Of a stretch of 42,463 nt of DNA, positions 6,483 to 16,791 are shown one piece after another. The position numbers were made by a program, and so were the translations under genes. Under the pieces are notes generated by a model. The model did no database searches, was not told the DNA's origin, and saw only the letters and a list, made by a program, of their open reading frames with translations. Every line of letters begins with the position of its first letter. The stretch's first letter is position 1. Source of the stretch: Colwellia sp. 39_35_sub15_T18 (lineage in GTDB: Bacteria; Pseudomonadota; Gammaproteobacteria; Enterobacterales; Alteromonadaceae); contig MAAE01000043.1 of the NCBI GenBank assembly GCA_002162675.1, forward strand, positions 1 through 42,463, given 5' to 3'.

Positions 6483-8183
6483 CTAAAAATATTTTTTTTC
6501 TAACTCACGCACTGATAAAGGCTTGTCAAAGTAAAACCCCTGAATTTTCCCAACACCTAACTTTAAACAAAGGTTAAAATCGTTTTTTGTTTCAACACCT
6601 TCGGCAACAATTTCTAGATCCAAAGATTTAATCATTAGTACTAATCCATTCAATATTTTCTTCACTCTTTCTTTCGAGGAAGCATTAGGCATAAGTGATC
6701 TATCTATTTTTACAATATCAATTGGAAAGCTATGCAAGTGAGATAATGACGAAAAACCTGTACCAAAATCATCAAGCGACACAAGACAGCCTAAATCACT
6801 AATACCTTTAATGATTTTTACTGTATTTTCCGGCTCTACAATTAACGCAGTTTCAGTCAATTCAAATTCAATTAAACTAGCTGAAACATTATATTTCGTT
6901 AAAGACTCATCAATGTACTCAATTAGATTTTCATCAGTTAATTGCACAGAGGATAAATTAATTGCCATAGTAATGGGTAACTGTCGATCAGCATTCCACA
7001 AACTGAGTTGCTGTATTGCCTGCTTAATAACCCATTTACCAATATCTATGATTAAACGAGATTTTTCAGCAATAGGGATAAATTTATCCGGTCTCATATT
7101 TTCGTTATCATTATTCCAACGAATTAAGGCCTCAACCCCAGTTAATGTTTCATCTTCTGAGTCAATTACTGGCTGGTAATGTAAATAAAAATCATTATTG
7201 GTAATAGCAGTTTTCAACTTGTTTTCGATTAAAAAGTCCGCTAGGAATTGTTCCTGCATTTCTTCTTCAAAAAACGAAAACTGATTTCGTCCCATGTTTT
7301 TAGCACGATACATGGCAATATCAGCAAACTTAAATAATTCTTTAGCTTCTTTACTATCAAAAGGGCAAACCGATATACCGATACTGACACTAGATTGGAT
7401 CGAATAGTTATCAATTTCAAATGGTTCATTTAGTGCATTTATAATGCGTTGAGTCACAATACTAGCACCATTAATTGACTTTAAATGAGTCAGGGTAATT
7501 GCAAATTCATCACCACCTAAGCGAGCGAACATTTCGTGGCCACGCAAACAATTACTGATACGGTTTACAACCTCAATAAGCAGTTGATCGCCAACATCAT
7601 GACCATAGTTATCGTTTACATATTTAAAATGGTCAAGATCTAAAAGCAATAAGGCAAATACAGTTTTTTCTCTTTGATTACTGAGAATTTCTTTATTTAA
7701 TGCCTCATCGAAATAATAACGATTAACAAGACCCGTTAAACTATCATGCTCTGCTAATTGCTTAGTATGCTGATAACTTTGAAGGAGTCGTTTCTCTAGA
7801 TCGGAACGAGCTTGAGCATTAACAATAGCTCTTTGTAATCGAAAGGCATTAATTTCTGTTTTAACAAGGAAGTCTTGGGCACCCGCATTAATACAACTAA
7901 GCGCCAATTCATCTTCACTTGAAGCACTCATCATAATCACGGCGATGCTTTGTTTATTTACATCACCTTTAAGCTCTAATAGTAATTCGATACCTTTACG
8001 TTGAGGTAAATTATAATCGAGTAATACAGCATCGAATCGTTGGGTATCGAGTTTCTCAAGTGCTTCGCCTACTGATTCTACTTCAGTAATAATTGAAGAA
8101 ATATTGCTTTTTTTTAGCGCTCTTCTCACCAGCTCCCTGTCAACGACATCATCATCAACAATGAGTAAATTCATTGGTTCCAA
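6483..8183 (-). CDS. Response regulator with GGDEF and EAL domains (c-di-GMP turnover)
   Basis: 566 residues in three domains. The receiver (about 5-120) has D10-D12 and phospho-acceptor D56. The diguanylate cyclase domain (about 140-305) has an intact GGDEF at 223-227. The phosphodiesterase domain (about 318-560) has EAL at 351-353, LDDFGTGFS, KIDRSL, VAEGVET and QGFYFDKP, all expected for an active EAL. The inhibitory I-site position reads RGHE instead of RxxD, so product inhibition may be lost. It probably makes or degrades cyclic di-GMP on command of the histidine kinase encoded two genes upstream. The start is uncertain: a TTG at 8183 has GAGG 7 bases upstream, and an ATG lies at 8174. 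The direction of net activity cannot be told from sequence. Confidence 0.93.
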   Translation of the reverse strand: MEPMNLLIVDDDVVDRELVRRALKKSNISSIITEVESVGEALEKLDTQRFDAVLLDYNLPQRKGIELLLELKGDVNKQSIAVIMMSASSEDELALSCINAGAQDFLVKTEINAFRLQRAIVNAQARSDLEKRLLQSYQHTKQLAEHDSLTGLVNRYYFDEALNKEILSNQREKTVFALLLLDLDHFKYVNDNYGHDVGDQLLIEVVNRISNCLRGHEMFARLGGDEFAITLTHLKSINGASIVTQRIINALNEPFEIDNYSIQSSVSIGISVCPFDSKEAKELFKFADIAMYRAKNMGRNQFSFFEEEMQEQFLADFLIENKLKTAITNNDFYLHYQPVIDSEDETLTGVEALIRWNNDNENMRPDKFIPIAEKSRLIIDIGKWVIKQAIQQLSLWNADRQLPITMAINLSSVQLTDENLIEYIDESLTKYNVSASLIEFELTETALIVEPENTVKIIKGISDLGCLVSLDDFGTGFSSLSHLHSFPIDIVKIDRSLMPNASSKERVKKILNGLVLMIKSLDLEIVAEGVETKNDFNLCLKLGVGKIQGFYFDKPLSVRELEKKYF

Positions 8184-8264
8184 TAGGTTTCCTCGTTAAA
8201 ATAATTGACACGCTATGAATTACATTAAGTATAATTTATTGATCTACATTCTTTATGTAATAAG

Positions 8265-8687
8265 TTACCCAGGTAAATGTACAACTTTCCAATAGCTATC
8301 TAATACATTTACAATATCTAAAAATTTTTCACCTGCTTCCCCTTTAACAAAGTACCCGGCAATATGCTGACGATAACTCAACAACATATCTTCTTCCGAT
8401 TTTGATGTCGTTAAAACAAAAACCACTAAATCAGACAGCGACTCATCTGCTCTGATTTCTTTAAGGAATTCAATACCACCCATACGTGGCATTTGCAAAT
8501 CAAGTAAAACAATTAATGGTCTAGATACATCTCCTTTTCGTAAAAGGTCAAGCGCTTCTATACCATCGTAAGCTCTAACAATCGGATTAGCGATACGCTG
8601 CTTAAGAAAGCTTCGCTCAATGGTCATTGCGTCAATATCATCATCTTCTACTAATAATAAAGTCACGTCAGTAGGTTTTTTCGCCAT
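8265..8687 (-). CDS. CheY-like single-domain response regulator (Rcp1 type)
   Basis: 140 residues, receiver domain only: acidic pocket D15-D17, phospho-acceptor D63 (VLLDLQMPRMGG), the TTS switch region and FVKGEAG carrying the conserved lysine. The extended form with IEFLKEIRAD and a C-terminal helix is typical of regulators paired with phytochrome-like histidine kinases, as in cyanobacterial Rcp1. It lies 20 bases behind the kinase and 81 bases ahead of the REC-GGDEF-EAL gene, so it may act as a phosphate carrier or sink between them. That role is inference. Confidence 0.92.
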   Translation of the reverse strand: MAKKPTDVTLLLVEDDDIDAMTIERSFLKQRIANPIVRAYDGIEALDLLRKGDVSRPLIVLLDLQMPRMGGIEFLKEIRADESLSDLVVFVLTTSKSEEDMLLSYRQHIAGYFVKGEAGEKFLDIVNVLDSYWKVVHLPG

Positions 8688-8707
8688 AATCTATCCTTTA
8701 CATCTAT

Positions 8708-10483
8708 CTAAGGTTTTATTGCAACTGAACTTGTATTTTTAATCCAATTAATTGTTATTTTTGTACCACGTTTGCCATCAGAATTAATACTAACACTCCC
8801 CTGATAATGCTCAACAATTCTTTTAATCATAGCCAATCCCATTCCACTACCTTCCACTTTATCTCGTGATTGCAGCGTTTGAAACATTTCCATTGATTTG
8901 TCATGAAATTCTGGAGCTATTCCTGGGCCATCATCCTCAATGGCTATGAAATGATACTCAGTGTTACTATCGTACGAAATGATGATATGACCAGCATCTT
9001 TATCGTGATGTTTAATAGCATTTGATATCAAGTTTCTGAGTACAATTTCTAAAGGCGTTTGTGGAATATTTATTTCAATATCTGGCGCAGACAAATTCAT
9101 ACCGTTAGGGTTATCTAATAATGCCAATATATCTTGGCTTAAATCCTTTAAATTGACTTGTTCATGTTTAAATTCATCACGATTGATACGAGAATAATCA
9201 AGTAAATCATTAAGCAGCTTCATCATGCGTTGACTGCGCTGAGCCAATAAGTTCAAATGTTTTTTCGAGTCATCGGGTAGAATATCTTGGCAATCCTCTT
9301 CAATCCAACTAACAAGTTGTTTAATAGCATTTAGTGGTGACTTTAAATCATGAGAGGCAATATATGAAAACTGTTCTAAATCATTATTAGATTTCTCTAA
9401 ATGTTTGGTTTTTTCAGTTAATGCTATCGTCATTTCATCTGCATAAGCTAATGCCTGTCTATTGGCTCTTGTTAAAAAGAGGAAAAGACCAAGCAATAGC
9501 GTATCAATGATTAAACCACCAACTAGAATAAATGAAGATTGATTCGATGTCCCTTCTTCTCTAAAACTCATATTTGATTGGATCAAAAATGTCCAAACTC
9601 GACCGTACAAACCAACATTTATTTCTTTAGAAAATAAAGGATTACTGTCAAAGTCCGATGTATTCATTTCAGCATGATCATCAAAAAGTAAATCGCCAGC
9701 ATCACTTATTTTAATACTTACATGCCTGTTTTTCTCAGCTAAAGTACCTTGCATAAGATTTTTCATTATGAATGGTGCGTAAGTTACCCCAACTATAGAC
9801 TTTCTTCGTTCTTCAATATTTTTAGGTTTAAGACCCTTTTGATAAAATGGTGTATAAAAAAGAAAACCTGGAGTCTTTTTTGCGTCTTGCACTAAAGTAA
9901 TGGGTGCAGTTAATTGAGCTTGTCCTGAATCGCGTGCTTTTTTAATCGAAGAATAACGGTTCGTTTCAAATGCCATATCAAGACCAATAGCTTTTTTATT
10001 TGGTGCGGCAGGCTCTACATACGTAATAGGCCAATATTCGTTTTCTTGATGGCTTGGGTGTAATGCGTAATTTGGCCTTAATAAGCGCTGTTTCTTCAAA
10101 TAATCATCAAGCTGATTAGGCTTTATATTATAGATAATACCAATGCCATTAATTCCAGGGTATGTCTGATCAATAGTTAAACTATTCGAATAAGCTAACC
10201 ATTGTGTATAAGTAATATCGGTATCTACCGAATCGATAAACGCAACACCTCCCCACAGCGCATTTTCATATAATCCCATTCTTTCTTTGACTAAATCAAC
10301 GACTTGTTCGGCATTACGTTGGAACTTCGCTTCAAGTTTTTGCGCTAATTGAGATTTAGAATAATACCAAGCCGAAAACGTTAAGACGAGAGAAAGCAAA
10401 ACAATTAACCAATGAACAAAATGCATTTGTCCCGCATAAATTAGCTTCTTTCTTTTATCGCCCACTGCTAGCTCTTCAATCAT
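8708..10483 (-). CDS. Membrane histidine kinase with periplasmic CHASE sensor
   Basis: 591 residues. Membrane segment 1 (about 22-41), periplasmic CHASE domain (about 72-300; YPGINGIGIIYNI, TYVEPAAPNKKAIGLDM, FLFYTPFY), membrane segment 2 (about 317-338), a coiled linker (345-372), HisKA with phospho-acceptor H378 (ASHDLKSPLNAI) and HATPase_c with N488 (NLISNAIKHH), DDGPGI at 517-522 and GSGMGLAM at 545-552. It should sense a small extracellular ligand and phosphorylate the CheY-like regulator and/or the REC-GGDEF-EAL protein that follow it on the same strand. The ligand is not predictable. The output kinase core resembles phytochrome-type kinases, which fits the Rcp1-like partner. Confidence 0.93.
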   Translation of the reverse strand: MIEELAVGDKRKKLIYAGQMHFVHWLIVLLSLVLTFSAWYYSKSQLAQKLEAKFQRNAEQVVDLVKERMGLYENALWGGVAFIDSVDTDITYTQWLAYSNSLTIDQTYPGINGIGIIYNIKPNQLDDYLKKQRLLRPNYALHPSHQENEYWPITYVEPAAPNKKAIGLDMAFETNRYSSIKKARDSGQAQLTAPITLVQDAKKTPGFLFYTPFYQKGLKPKNIEERRKSIVGVTYAPFIMKNLMQGTLAEKNRHVSIKISDAGDLLFDDHAEMNTSDFDSNPLFSKEINVGLYGRVWTFLIQSNMSFREEGTSNQSSFILVGGLIIDTLLLGLFLFLTRANRQALAYADEMTIALTEKTKHLEKSNNDLEQFSYIASHDLKSPLNAIKQLVSWIEEDCQDILPDDSKKHLNLLAQRSQRMMKLLNDLLDYSRINRDEFKHEQVNLKDLSQDILALLDNPNGMNLSAPDIEINIPQTPLEIVLRNLISNAIKHHDKDAGHIIISYDSNTEYHFIAIEDDGPGIAPEFHDKSMEMFQTLQSRDKVEGSGMGLAMIKRIVEHYQGSVSINSDGKRGTKITINWIKNTSSVAIKP

Positions 10484-10742
10484 TTATTAGACTCACTCTT
10501 ATAAAAACAATTAACTGAAATTAATTATAGTAGAAATTAACTTCATGATCTAAAGGAGCTTCTAGCATACCTTGTAGCTTTATAATTGGTAACCCATAAA
10601 ATTATTTTGATGGTCAAATATGAGCTACCTATAAACCAATCCACAAGTTGAAACTACTCCTCTAGCCTATTCATATATTCGCTTTTCAACACCTGTCTAA
10701 CTTTAAGGTGATTAACAACTACGGCAGTTAAAATTATCAATA

Positions 10743-10937
10743 AACTACGGTGAGAACAACGGCTTAAAACTTGATGATTCAACGACCATTAAAGAAGGTT
10801 TCTTAGGTCACTTTCTTGAAGCAATCAAAACGGGTGCCGTTCAACGTGGATCAACCTTGCTCACTGAAGACTTTAAACGTTTAAGTAGACAAGAGCCTCT
10901 GATGCTCAAGGCATTGTTCGTCCACCTTTCAAAATAA
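10743..10937 (+). pseudogene. Serine recombinase (resolvase/invertase) remnant
   Basis: The open frame from 10716 to a TAA at 10935-10937 lacks a start codon. From 10743 it reads YGENNGLKLDDS, then GFLGHFLEAIKTGAVQRGST, then LLTEDFKRLSRQEPLMLKAL. This follows the resolvase N-terminal domain (YAEENGL-LD, FLEAVKxGxVxxGSxLLxExxDRLSR). The catalytic-serine strand upstream and the LGVSAFRG segment are missing, so it is a dead fragment. The rest of the gap 10484-10742 shows nothing I can name. Confidence 0.6.
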
Positions 10938-10973
10938 AAAAGGGTAGTAACACTTTCATGTTATTACCCTTTT
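10936..10973 (-). terminator. Rho-independent terminator behind fdx (bidirectional)
   Basis: A stem of AAAAGGGTAATAAC against GTTACTACCCTTTT (one G-T pair) with a short loop and a run of T on either strand, 22 bases beyond the fdx stop. It should end the isc transcript. Confidence 0.85.
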
Positions 10974-10995
10974 AAATTAATGTGATTCTTAAAAG

Positions 10996-11334
10996 CTAGT
11001 GGCTTTCAGAAACCATATTAATGGTATATTTAGGGATGTCGACGACTAAGTCTTCATCGCCAACAATAGATTGGCAGCTTAGGCGTGACTCGGGCTCTAG
11101 CCCCCACGCTTTATCAAGCAGATCTTCTTCTAGTTCATCGCCCTCTTCTATTGAATCAAAGCCTTCACGGATAATGACATGGCAGGTGGTACAAGCGCAG
11201 ACCTTTTCACAGGCATGTTCGATACCGATGTCATTTTTCAACGCAACATTAAGGACGCTTTCGCCTTTTTCAGCATCAACTACTGCGCCTTCTGGGCATA
11301 ACTCTTCGTGGGGTAAAAATATAATTTTTGGCAT
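10996..11334 (-). CDS. fdx: ISC-type [2Fe-2S] ferredoxin
   Basis: 112 residues, the usual length. Cluster ligands are C42, C48, C51 (ACEKVCACTTC) and C87 (RLSCQS); the signature DKAWGLEPESRLSC is nearly that of E. coli Fdx. It supplies electrons for cluster assembly on IscU/IscA. It is the last gene of the isc operon, 89 bases after hscA. No iscX follows it, since the terminator comes at once. GAGA lies about 9 bases upstream of the ATG. Confidence 0.97.
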   Translation of the reverse strand: MPKIIFLPHEELCPEGAVVDAEKGESVLNVALKNDIGIEHACEKVCACTTCHVIIREGFDSIEEGDELEEDLLDKAWGLEPESRLSCQSIVGDEDLVVDIPKYTINMVSESH

Positions 11335-11423
11335 GTTACTTTTCTCTTCAATTATAGGAAAATCGCAAAATAAAGCGCTCGGGAATAAATTCCCTCCTAC
11401 ATAGATATTAAAATATTTATTGG

Positions 11424-13322
11424 TTACAGTTTTTCAACTGATTGACCACTCAACGCTTTATTAATTGAACTGTCCATACGGCGTTCGGCAAATATAGCTG
11501 TCGCTTGATCTAATTTTTTAATCGCCGCTTCAATGGCATTTGAATCTTCTCCTTGGCTAATATCAGCCAAGGATTTGATCACTTGTTCAATGGTCGATAC
11601 TTCATCAGCAGCAAGTAAATGGTTATCTAACGCGATAGCTGCTTGAATAGATTCAATGACCCGTGCTGCTTCAACTTGTTGCTCTTTAAGCATACGCGCA
11701 TCAATATCAGCTTTGGCATTATTCATAGAATCTTTAAGCATTTGCGCTATTTTACTATCATCTAAGCCGAATGAAGGTTTCACTTCAATGCTAGACTCAA
11801 CGCCCGACGATTTTTCCATCGCCGTTACCGAGAGTAAACCATCCGCATCGACTTTAAAAGTAACACGAATATGGGCAGCCCCAGCGGTCATAGCAGGAAT
11901 ACCACGCAGTTCAAAACGGGCTAATGAGCGACAGTCGTCAACTAATTCTCGCTCACCTTGCAACACATGTACTGCCATCGCCGTTTGACCATCTTTAAAG
12001 GTGGTAAACTCTTGTGCTTTCGCCACCGGAATAGTGGTATTGCGTGGAATAACTTTTTCTACTAAACCACCCATGGTTTCTAAACCAAGCGACAGCGGAA
12101 TAACATCAAGCAGTAACATGTCGCTATCAGGTTTATTGCCTGCAAGAATGTCAGCTTGAATAGCAGCGCCTATGGCAACGACTTTATCGGGGTCAATTGA
12201 GGTTAATGGTTTTTTGTTAAAAAACTTCTCAACTTCTGCGCGTACTAATGGCACTCGGGTAGAGCCTCCAACCATCACCACTTCAATAACGTCTTCAACA
12301 CTAATGCTGGCATCTTTCAAACTACGACGACAGGCGCGTAAGGTTTTTTTCACTAAGGCAGCAATTAACGAATTAAAGGTTTCTTTCGTTAGTGTTGTTG
12401 ACCAAGGTTGTTCATTTGCTAAGGTAGCGTCTAAAGTCAAACTTACTTCAATACTGTCTTGGCTTGTTAATTGCTCTTTTGCAGCACAAGCTTGCTGCAT
12501 TAATTGCCTTTCAAGTGAAGGTGATAGCGGCCGAGTTAAGCCTGCTTGCTCAACTAAATAATCAACCACAACAACATCAAAATCATCACCGCCTAAAGCT
12601 GAATCACCGCCCGTAGCAAGTACTTCAAAAACCCCCTTGTTAAGGCGTAAAATTGAAATATCAAAGGTGCCTCCACCTAAATCATAAATGGCAATAACGC
12701 CTTCTTGCGCCCCTTTTTGATCTGAGTCAAGTCCATAAGCAACCGCTGCAGCCGTTGGCTCATTAAGAAGACGTAAAACATTAACGCCAGCCAATTTTGC
12801 GGCATCTTTGGTGGACTGTCGCTGAGCATCATCAAAATGGGCAGGTACGGTAACAACCACACCGGTTAATTCACCGCCTAAGGCAAGTTCAGCCCGCTGC
12901 GCTAAACTTTTTAAAATTTCAGCGGAGACTTGCACAGGGTTAATATTACCTTGGCGAGTCACAATTTCAGGGTGATTTTCATCACCACCAAACTGATATG
13001 GCAGTGATGGATACTTACTTTGAATATCGCTTAATGAACGGCCAATTAAGCGCTTGGCCGAAACAATGGTATTTTGTGCATCACTAATACTATGCGCTTT
13101 AGCTTCTTCACCCACTAAAATGCCATTACCTTGTGACGCGTCTTGATAGCTAACAATGGAAGGGAGAATATCACGGCCTTGTTGATCGGCTAACGTGCTT
13201 GCTTCACCACTTTGTACACTGGCAATTAATGAGTTTGTGGTACCTAAATCAATGCCTGCGGCTAATCGATGCTCATGAGGTACTGTGCTTTGACCGGGTT
13301 CTGCTATTTGTAAAAGTGCCAT
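11424..13322 (-). CDS. hscA: Fe-S cluster assembly Hsp70-type chaperone HscA
   Basis: 632 residues, slightly longer than E. coli HscA. The nucleotide-binding domain (about 20-390) shows [12 protein letters not shown], the phosphate-2 motif [14 protein letters not shown] and [14 protein letters not shown]. The substrate-binding domain follows (from about 395; [17 protein letters not shown]), then a helical lid. With HscB it hydrolyses ATP to release clusters from IscU by gripping the LPPVK motif, which is present in the IscU encoded here. It lies in isc operon order between hscB and fdx. The 112-base gap to hscB has no obvious terminator. Confidence 0.97.
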   Translation of the reverse strand: MALLQIAEPGQSTVPHEHRLAAGIDLGTTNSLIASVQSGEASTLADQQGRDILPSIVSYQDASQGNGILVGEEAKAHSISDAQNTIVSAKRLIGRSLSDIQSKYPSLPYQFGGDENHPEIVTRQGNINPVQVSAEILKSLAQRAELALGGELTGVVVTVPAHFDDAQRQSTKDAAKLAGVNVLRLLNEPTAAAVAYGLDSDQKGAQEGVIAIYDLGGGTFDISILRLNKGVFEVLATGGDSALGGDDFDVVVVDYLVEQAGLTRPLSPSLERQLMQQACAAKEQLTSQDSIEVSLTLDATLANEQPWSTTLTKETFNSLIAALVKKTLRACRRSLKDASISVEDVIEVVMVGGSTRVPLVRAEVEKFFNKKPLTSIDPDKVVAIGAAIQADILAGNKPDSDMLLLDVIPLSLGLETMGGLVEKVIPRNTTIPVAKAQEFTTFKDGQTAMAVHVLQGERELVDDCRSLARFELRGIPAMTAGAAHIRVTFKVDADGLLSVTAMEKSSGVESSIEVKPSFGLDDSKIAQMLKDSMNNAKADIDARMLKEQQVEAARVIESIQAAIALDNHLLAADEVSTIEQVIKSLADISQGEDSNAIEAAIKKLDQATAIFAERRMDSSINKALSGQSVEKL

Positions 13323-13434
13323 GATATAAAAATTCTGTTTAGTATGTGATTTGTCGCTATTGTGTAACTTGCTGACTAAGGTTCCAGCTTAGAGACAACT
13401 GGAATGACGATTTAGAGAAAGTCATTTTTCTTCA

Positions 13435-13962
13435 TTAATCATCAAACAAGCTATCTTCAAGACGTTCGACTTCAATATTAAGCTTTTGATAAAATTTTAA
13501 CTTGCGTAAATTATCGCATGCAAGCACATTGGCTGCTGTATTATTTTCTACAATATTATCACGCATTAAATCAAACAACTGCTGATATTCTTGTCTGAAA
13601 ACCTGCTGAACATGATTTAATGCGGCATCAACATCGTCGGCAAACTTTACTTCATCCAACATTTCTCTAAGTTCCATCTGCTGCATTAAAAAGGCAGTAT
13701 CACCAAAAGACTGTTGCTCATTAGGCAAATCAACACCGCGTAAAGTTAAGATATACTCAGCACGTTTTAATGGTTGCTTTAATGTTTGATAGGCATCATT
13801 AATTTCTGCAGATTTTTGCACGGCCAATAATTGATCTTGACTTGAAGCATGAGCAAACCGGTCCGGATGGACGGCCTTTTGTAAAGTTTGATAGGTTTGT
13901 GATAATTGATTTAAATCGACATCGAAAGTAACTTCAATGCCGAATAACTGGAAGTAATTCAA
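13435..13962 (-). CDS. hscB: J-domain co-chaperone HscB
   Basis: 175 residues. An N-terminal J domain (about 1-75) carries the HPD motif at 32-34 (KAVHPDRFAH), and a C-terminal three-helix domain (about 90-170) binds IscU. It stimulates HscA ATPase and delivers IscU. Length and gene order are normal for a gammaproteobacterial isc operon. The 148-base gap to iscA holds a hairpin repeat (see 14021-14105). Confidence 0.96.
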   Translation of the reverse strand: MNYFQLFGIEVTFDVDLNQLSQTYQTLQKAVHPDRFAHASSQDQLLAVQKSAEINDAYQTLKQPLKRAEYILTLRGVDLPNEQQSFGDTAFLMQQMELREMLDEVKFADDVDAALNHVQQVFRQEYQQLFDLMRDNIVENNTAANVLACDNLRKLKFYQKLNIEVERLEDSLFDD

Positions 13963-14020
13963 AATAGTTCTTGCTCTAAAATATCTAAATTAATGCGCTA
14001 GAAACAGCTCGCAGATATTT

Positions 14021-14105
14021 GATTCAGATTCAAGGCGAAAGCACGGAGTTGACGTTAGTCAATGAGTACTTTCAACGATGAAGGTGGATTAAATAGCAAA
14101 GAGCG
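14021..14105 (+). repeat. Intergenic hairpin repeat, TTGAC-N4-GTCAA family, copy 1
   Basis: The core is GAGTTGACGTTAGTCAATGAG at about 14046-14066, preceded by AAGCACG and followed by TACTTT. It recurs at 28053-28099 (inverted) and 28195-28240. The core is a small palindrome (TTGAC/GTCAA). It sits between iscA and hscB. Confidence 0.75.
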
Positions 14106-14110
14106 ACCAT

Positions 14111-14434
14111 TTATACATTGAAGCTTTCCCCACAACCGCACTCACCTTTGGCGTTGGGATTGGTAAACTTAAAGCCTTCATTCAAGCCTTCTTTAACAAA
14201 ATCTAGCTCGATGCCTTCAAGATAAACTAAGCTTTTAGTGTCGATAATAATTTTAACGCTTTCAATATCAAAAACATTATCATCTTCATTCAAATCATCA
14301 ACAAACTCAAGTACATAAGCCAAACCTGAACAACCGGTCGTTTTAATTCCTAAACGCAAACCTAGGCCTTGGCCTCGATTCACCATAAAAGATTTTACCC
14401 GCTCTGTTGCCGCTGGCGTCATGGTAACTGACAT
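14111..14434 (-). CDS. iscA: A-type Fe-S carrier IscA
   Basis: 107 residues, the usual length. The three metal/cluster ligands are C35 (TGCSGLAY), C99 and C101 (ECGCGESF). It accepts Fe-S clusters or iron from IscU and passes them to apo-enzymes. The gene is 53 bases after iscU on the same strand. Confidence 0.97.
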   Translation of the reverse strand: MSVTMTPAATERVKSFMVNRGQGLGLRLGIKTTGCSGLAYVLEFVDDLNEDDNVFDIESVKIIIDTKSLVYLEGIELDFVKEGLNEGFKFTNPNAKGECGCGESFNV

Positions 14435-14487
14435 ACTACTTATCCTGTTTATCTTGTGCTTATTTTACGCTGCTATAAAGCAAGCGA

Positions 14488-14868
14488 TTAGCCATTTTTA
14501 CTTTTGTAATCTTCAATTGCTGCTTTAATAGCATCTTCTGCTAATATTGAGCAGTGAATTTTCACGGGTGGTAAGGCTAATTCTTCAGCAATAGCGGTGT
14601 TTTTGATTTCGCCTGCTTCTTCAATAGATTTACCTTTTACCCATTCAGTGACTAATGAACTTGAAGCAATGGCAGAGCCACAACCATAAGTTTTAAATTT
14701 AGCATCTTCAATAATGCCATCGTCAGAAATTTTCAATTGTAATTTCATCACGTCACCACATGCAGGTGCGCCAACCATACCCGTCGCTACTGATGGATCA
14801 TTTTTATCCATAGAACCAACATTACGTGGGTTTTCATAATGGTCGATTACTTTTTCACTATAAGCCAT
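14488..14868 (-). CDS. iscU: Fe-S cluster scaffold IscU
   Basis: 126 residues. The cluster ligands C37, C63 and C106 and the accessory D39 are all present. The HscA recognition motif LPPVK is at 99-103. It receives sulfur from IscS and hosts cluster assembly. It lies 34 bases after iscS. Confidence 0.98.
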   Translation of the reverse strand: MAYSEKVIDHYENPRNVGSMDKNDPSVATGMVGAPACGDVMKLQLKISDDGIIEDAKFKTYGCGSAIASSSLVTEWVKGKSIEEAGEIKNTAIAEELALPPVKIHCSILAEDAIKAAIEDYKSKNG

Positions 14869-14902
14869 TTTTCTCTCTCCTAACTGTCAGAACAAGCAGT
14901 AC

Positions 14903-16117
14903 TTAGTGTGCTGCCCATTCAATTGAATCTAAGTCGATACCGTCTTTAAACATTTCCCAAAGCGGTGACATATCACGTAAATGACCAATGGATTTTTGTA
15001 TAAGTTCAATCGCGTAATCAATTTCTTCACTGGTGGTAAAGCGACCAAAGCTGAAACGGATAGAGCTATGTGCCATTTCGTCGTTTAAGCCTAGTGCTCT
15101 AAGCACATAAGAAGGTTCAAGACTGGCTGACGTACAAGCACTGCCTGACGATACCGCTAAGTCTTTTAAGGCCATAATTAATGATTCGCCTTCAACAAAG
15201 TTGAAACTTACATTCAAATTACCGGCGTAACGTTTATCAAAATCACCATTAACAAACACTTGTTCCATGGCATTTAAACCTGACCATAAACGGTCACGCA
15301 TCGCGATAACATGTTCAAGATCTTGCGACATTTCTTCTTTCGCAATTCGACACGCTTCACCCATGCCGACAATTTGATGTGTCGCTAACGTGCCAGAACG
15401 CATACCACGTTCGTGTCCGCCACCGTGCATTTGTGCTTCAAGGCGAATACGCGGTTTACGACGTACATATAATGCGCCTATGCCTTTAGGGCCATACATT
15501 TTATGAGCTGAAATAGATAACAAATCTACTTTCAAATGTTGTAAATCAATATTGATTTTGCCCGTACTTTGCGCAGCATCAACATGAAAAATAATTTTAC
15601 GCGCTCGGCACATTTCGCCAATTCCGCCAATATCTTGAATAACACCAATTTCGTTATTTACATGCATAATACTCACTAAAATAGTGTCATCACGCATTGC
15701 CGCTTCTAGTTTTTTCAAATCAATTAAGCCATTATCTTCAGGAGCAAGATAAGTCACTTCAAAACCTTGACGCTCTAGCTCACGACAAGTATCTAACACA
15801 GCTTTATGCTCTGTTTTACAGGTGATAATGTGCTTGCCTTTTTTGCTATAAAAATTAGCAACACCTTTTATGGCTAAATTATCTGACTCAGTTGCGCCTG
15901 AGGTGAAAACAATTTCACGAGGGTCGGCATTAATTAATTCTGCTATTTGATTACGAGCAATATCAACTGCTTCTTCGGCCTGCCAGCCAAATTTGTGCGA
16001 GCGCGATGCTGGGTTACCAAAATGACCATCAGTAGTCATATATTGCACCATTTTTTCTGCTACACGTTTATCAACAGGGGTGGTAGCTGAATAATCAAAA
16101 TAAATAGGAAGCTTCAT
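14903..16117 (-). CDS. iscS: Cysteine desulfurase IscS
   Basis: 404 residues from the chosen ATG, equal to E. coli IscS, whose N-terminus MKLPIYLDYSATTP matches [14 protein letters not shown] here. PLP lysine in [10 protein letters not shown]; catalytic cysteine in the mobile loop [14 protein letters not shown] (equivalent of C328). It converts cysteine to alanine and passes persulfide to IscU and to tRNA thiolation partners. The frame could begin 10 codons earlier (16147), but GGAGA with the conserved N-terminus supports 16117. It follows iscR closely. Confidence 0.97.
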   Translation of the reverse strand: MKLPIYFDYSATTPVDKRVAEKMVQYMTTDGHFGNPASRSHKFGWQAEEAVDIARNQIAELINADPREIVFTSGATESDNLAIKGVANFYSKKGKHIITCKTEHKAVLDTCRELERQGFEVTYLAPEDNGLIDLKKLEAAMRDDTILVSIMHVNNEIGVIQDIGGIGEMCRARKIIFHVDAAQSTGKINIDLQHLKVDLLSISAHKMYGPKGIGALYVRRKPRIRLEAQMHGGGHERGMRSGTLATHQIVGMGEACRIAKEEMSQDLEHVIAMRDRLWSGLNAMEQVFVNGDFDKRYAGNLNVSFNFVEGESLIMALKDLAVSSGSACTSASLEPSYVLRALGLNDEMAHSSIRFSFGRFTTSEEIDYAIELIQKSIGHLRDMSPLWEMFKDGIDLDSIEWAAH

Positions 16118-16153
16118 TGGCTCTCTTTCTCCGCTTAAAATCGACATAATTGC

Positions 16154-16675
16154 TTATCGGCAACCATGTATAATATTGGGTGTATCGTCTTTTATACTAA
16201 TAATGGTCTCTAACGACTGTCTTTTATTAGAACGGCTATGTTCTTCATCTTGTCGTTGAGACACGGTTTTCACATCATTTTTGGTGACTAATTCAGCCAA
16301 AGTAATGTTTTGTAAAAATTCTTCAATGCGTTCACTCAAGCCTTCCCATAATGAGTGAGTTAAACACTGCTCACCACCTTGGCAATTTCCTTTACCTTGG
16401 CATTTGGTCGCATCAACACTTTCATTAACGGCAGTAATAACATCTGCAACGGCTATTTGTGCTGAACATTTACCTAAACGATAACCACCGCCTGGGCCTC
16501 GAACGCTGGTCACTAAACCATGTTTACGTAATTTTGAAAATAATTGCTCTAAATACGATAAAGAGATGGCTTGCCGCTCTGAAATATCGGCTAATGACAC
16601 TGGCCCATAGGTAGCGTGAATAGTAACATCAAGCATTGCGGTTACAGCATAACGACCTTTAGAGGTAAGTTTCAT
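16154..16675 (-). CDS. iscR: Rrf2-family Fe-S regulator IscR
   Basis: 173 residues: a winged helix domain (about 1-75; [20 protein letters not shown]) and [2Fe-2S] ligands C92, C98, C104 and H107 ([17 protein letters not shown]), exactly as in E. coli IscR. The holo form represses the isc promoter. Two abutting type-1-like sites lie upstream (16771-16820), so autorepression is expected. The C-terminal tail after about residue 140 is variable. Confidence 0.97.
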   Translation of the reverse strand: MKLTSKGRYAVTAMLDVTIHATYGPVSLADISERQAISLSYLEQLFSKLRKHGLVTSVRGPGGGYRLGKCSAQIAVADVITAVNESVDATKCQGKGNCQGGEQCLTHSLWEGLSERIEEFLQNITLAELVTKNDVKTVSQRQDEEHSRSNKRQSLETIISIKDDTPNIIHGCR

Positions 16676-16763
16676 AATTTGCCCATTTAATTCACGCTAA
16701 TAAGATAGATAATCAACCATTTTTATAGGGACCAAATATCACCATAACAACTCATTGCGCGCA

Positions 16764-16791
16764 ATTTTACCTAACCTTAAAATTTAATCAA
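16764..16791 (-). promoter_or_regulatory. Sigma-70 promoter of the isc operon
   Basis: On the minus strand, TTGATT (16786-16791) and TAAAAT (16764-16769) are 16 bases apart. The -35 lies inside the proximal IscR-like site, which explains repression by occlusion. Transcription would start about 80 bases before iscR. Confidence 0.65.

Noticed and set aside
11021..12561. Long plus-strand frames opposite fdx and hscA
   Set aside because: They mirror the codon pattern of the well-supported minus-strand genes and resemble nothing known.
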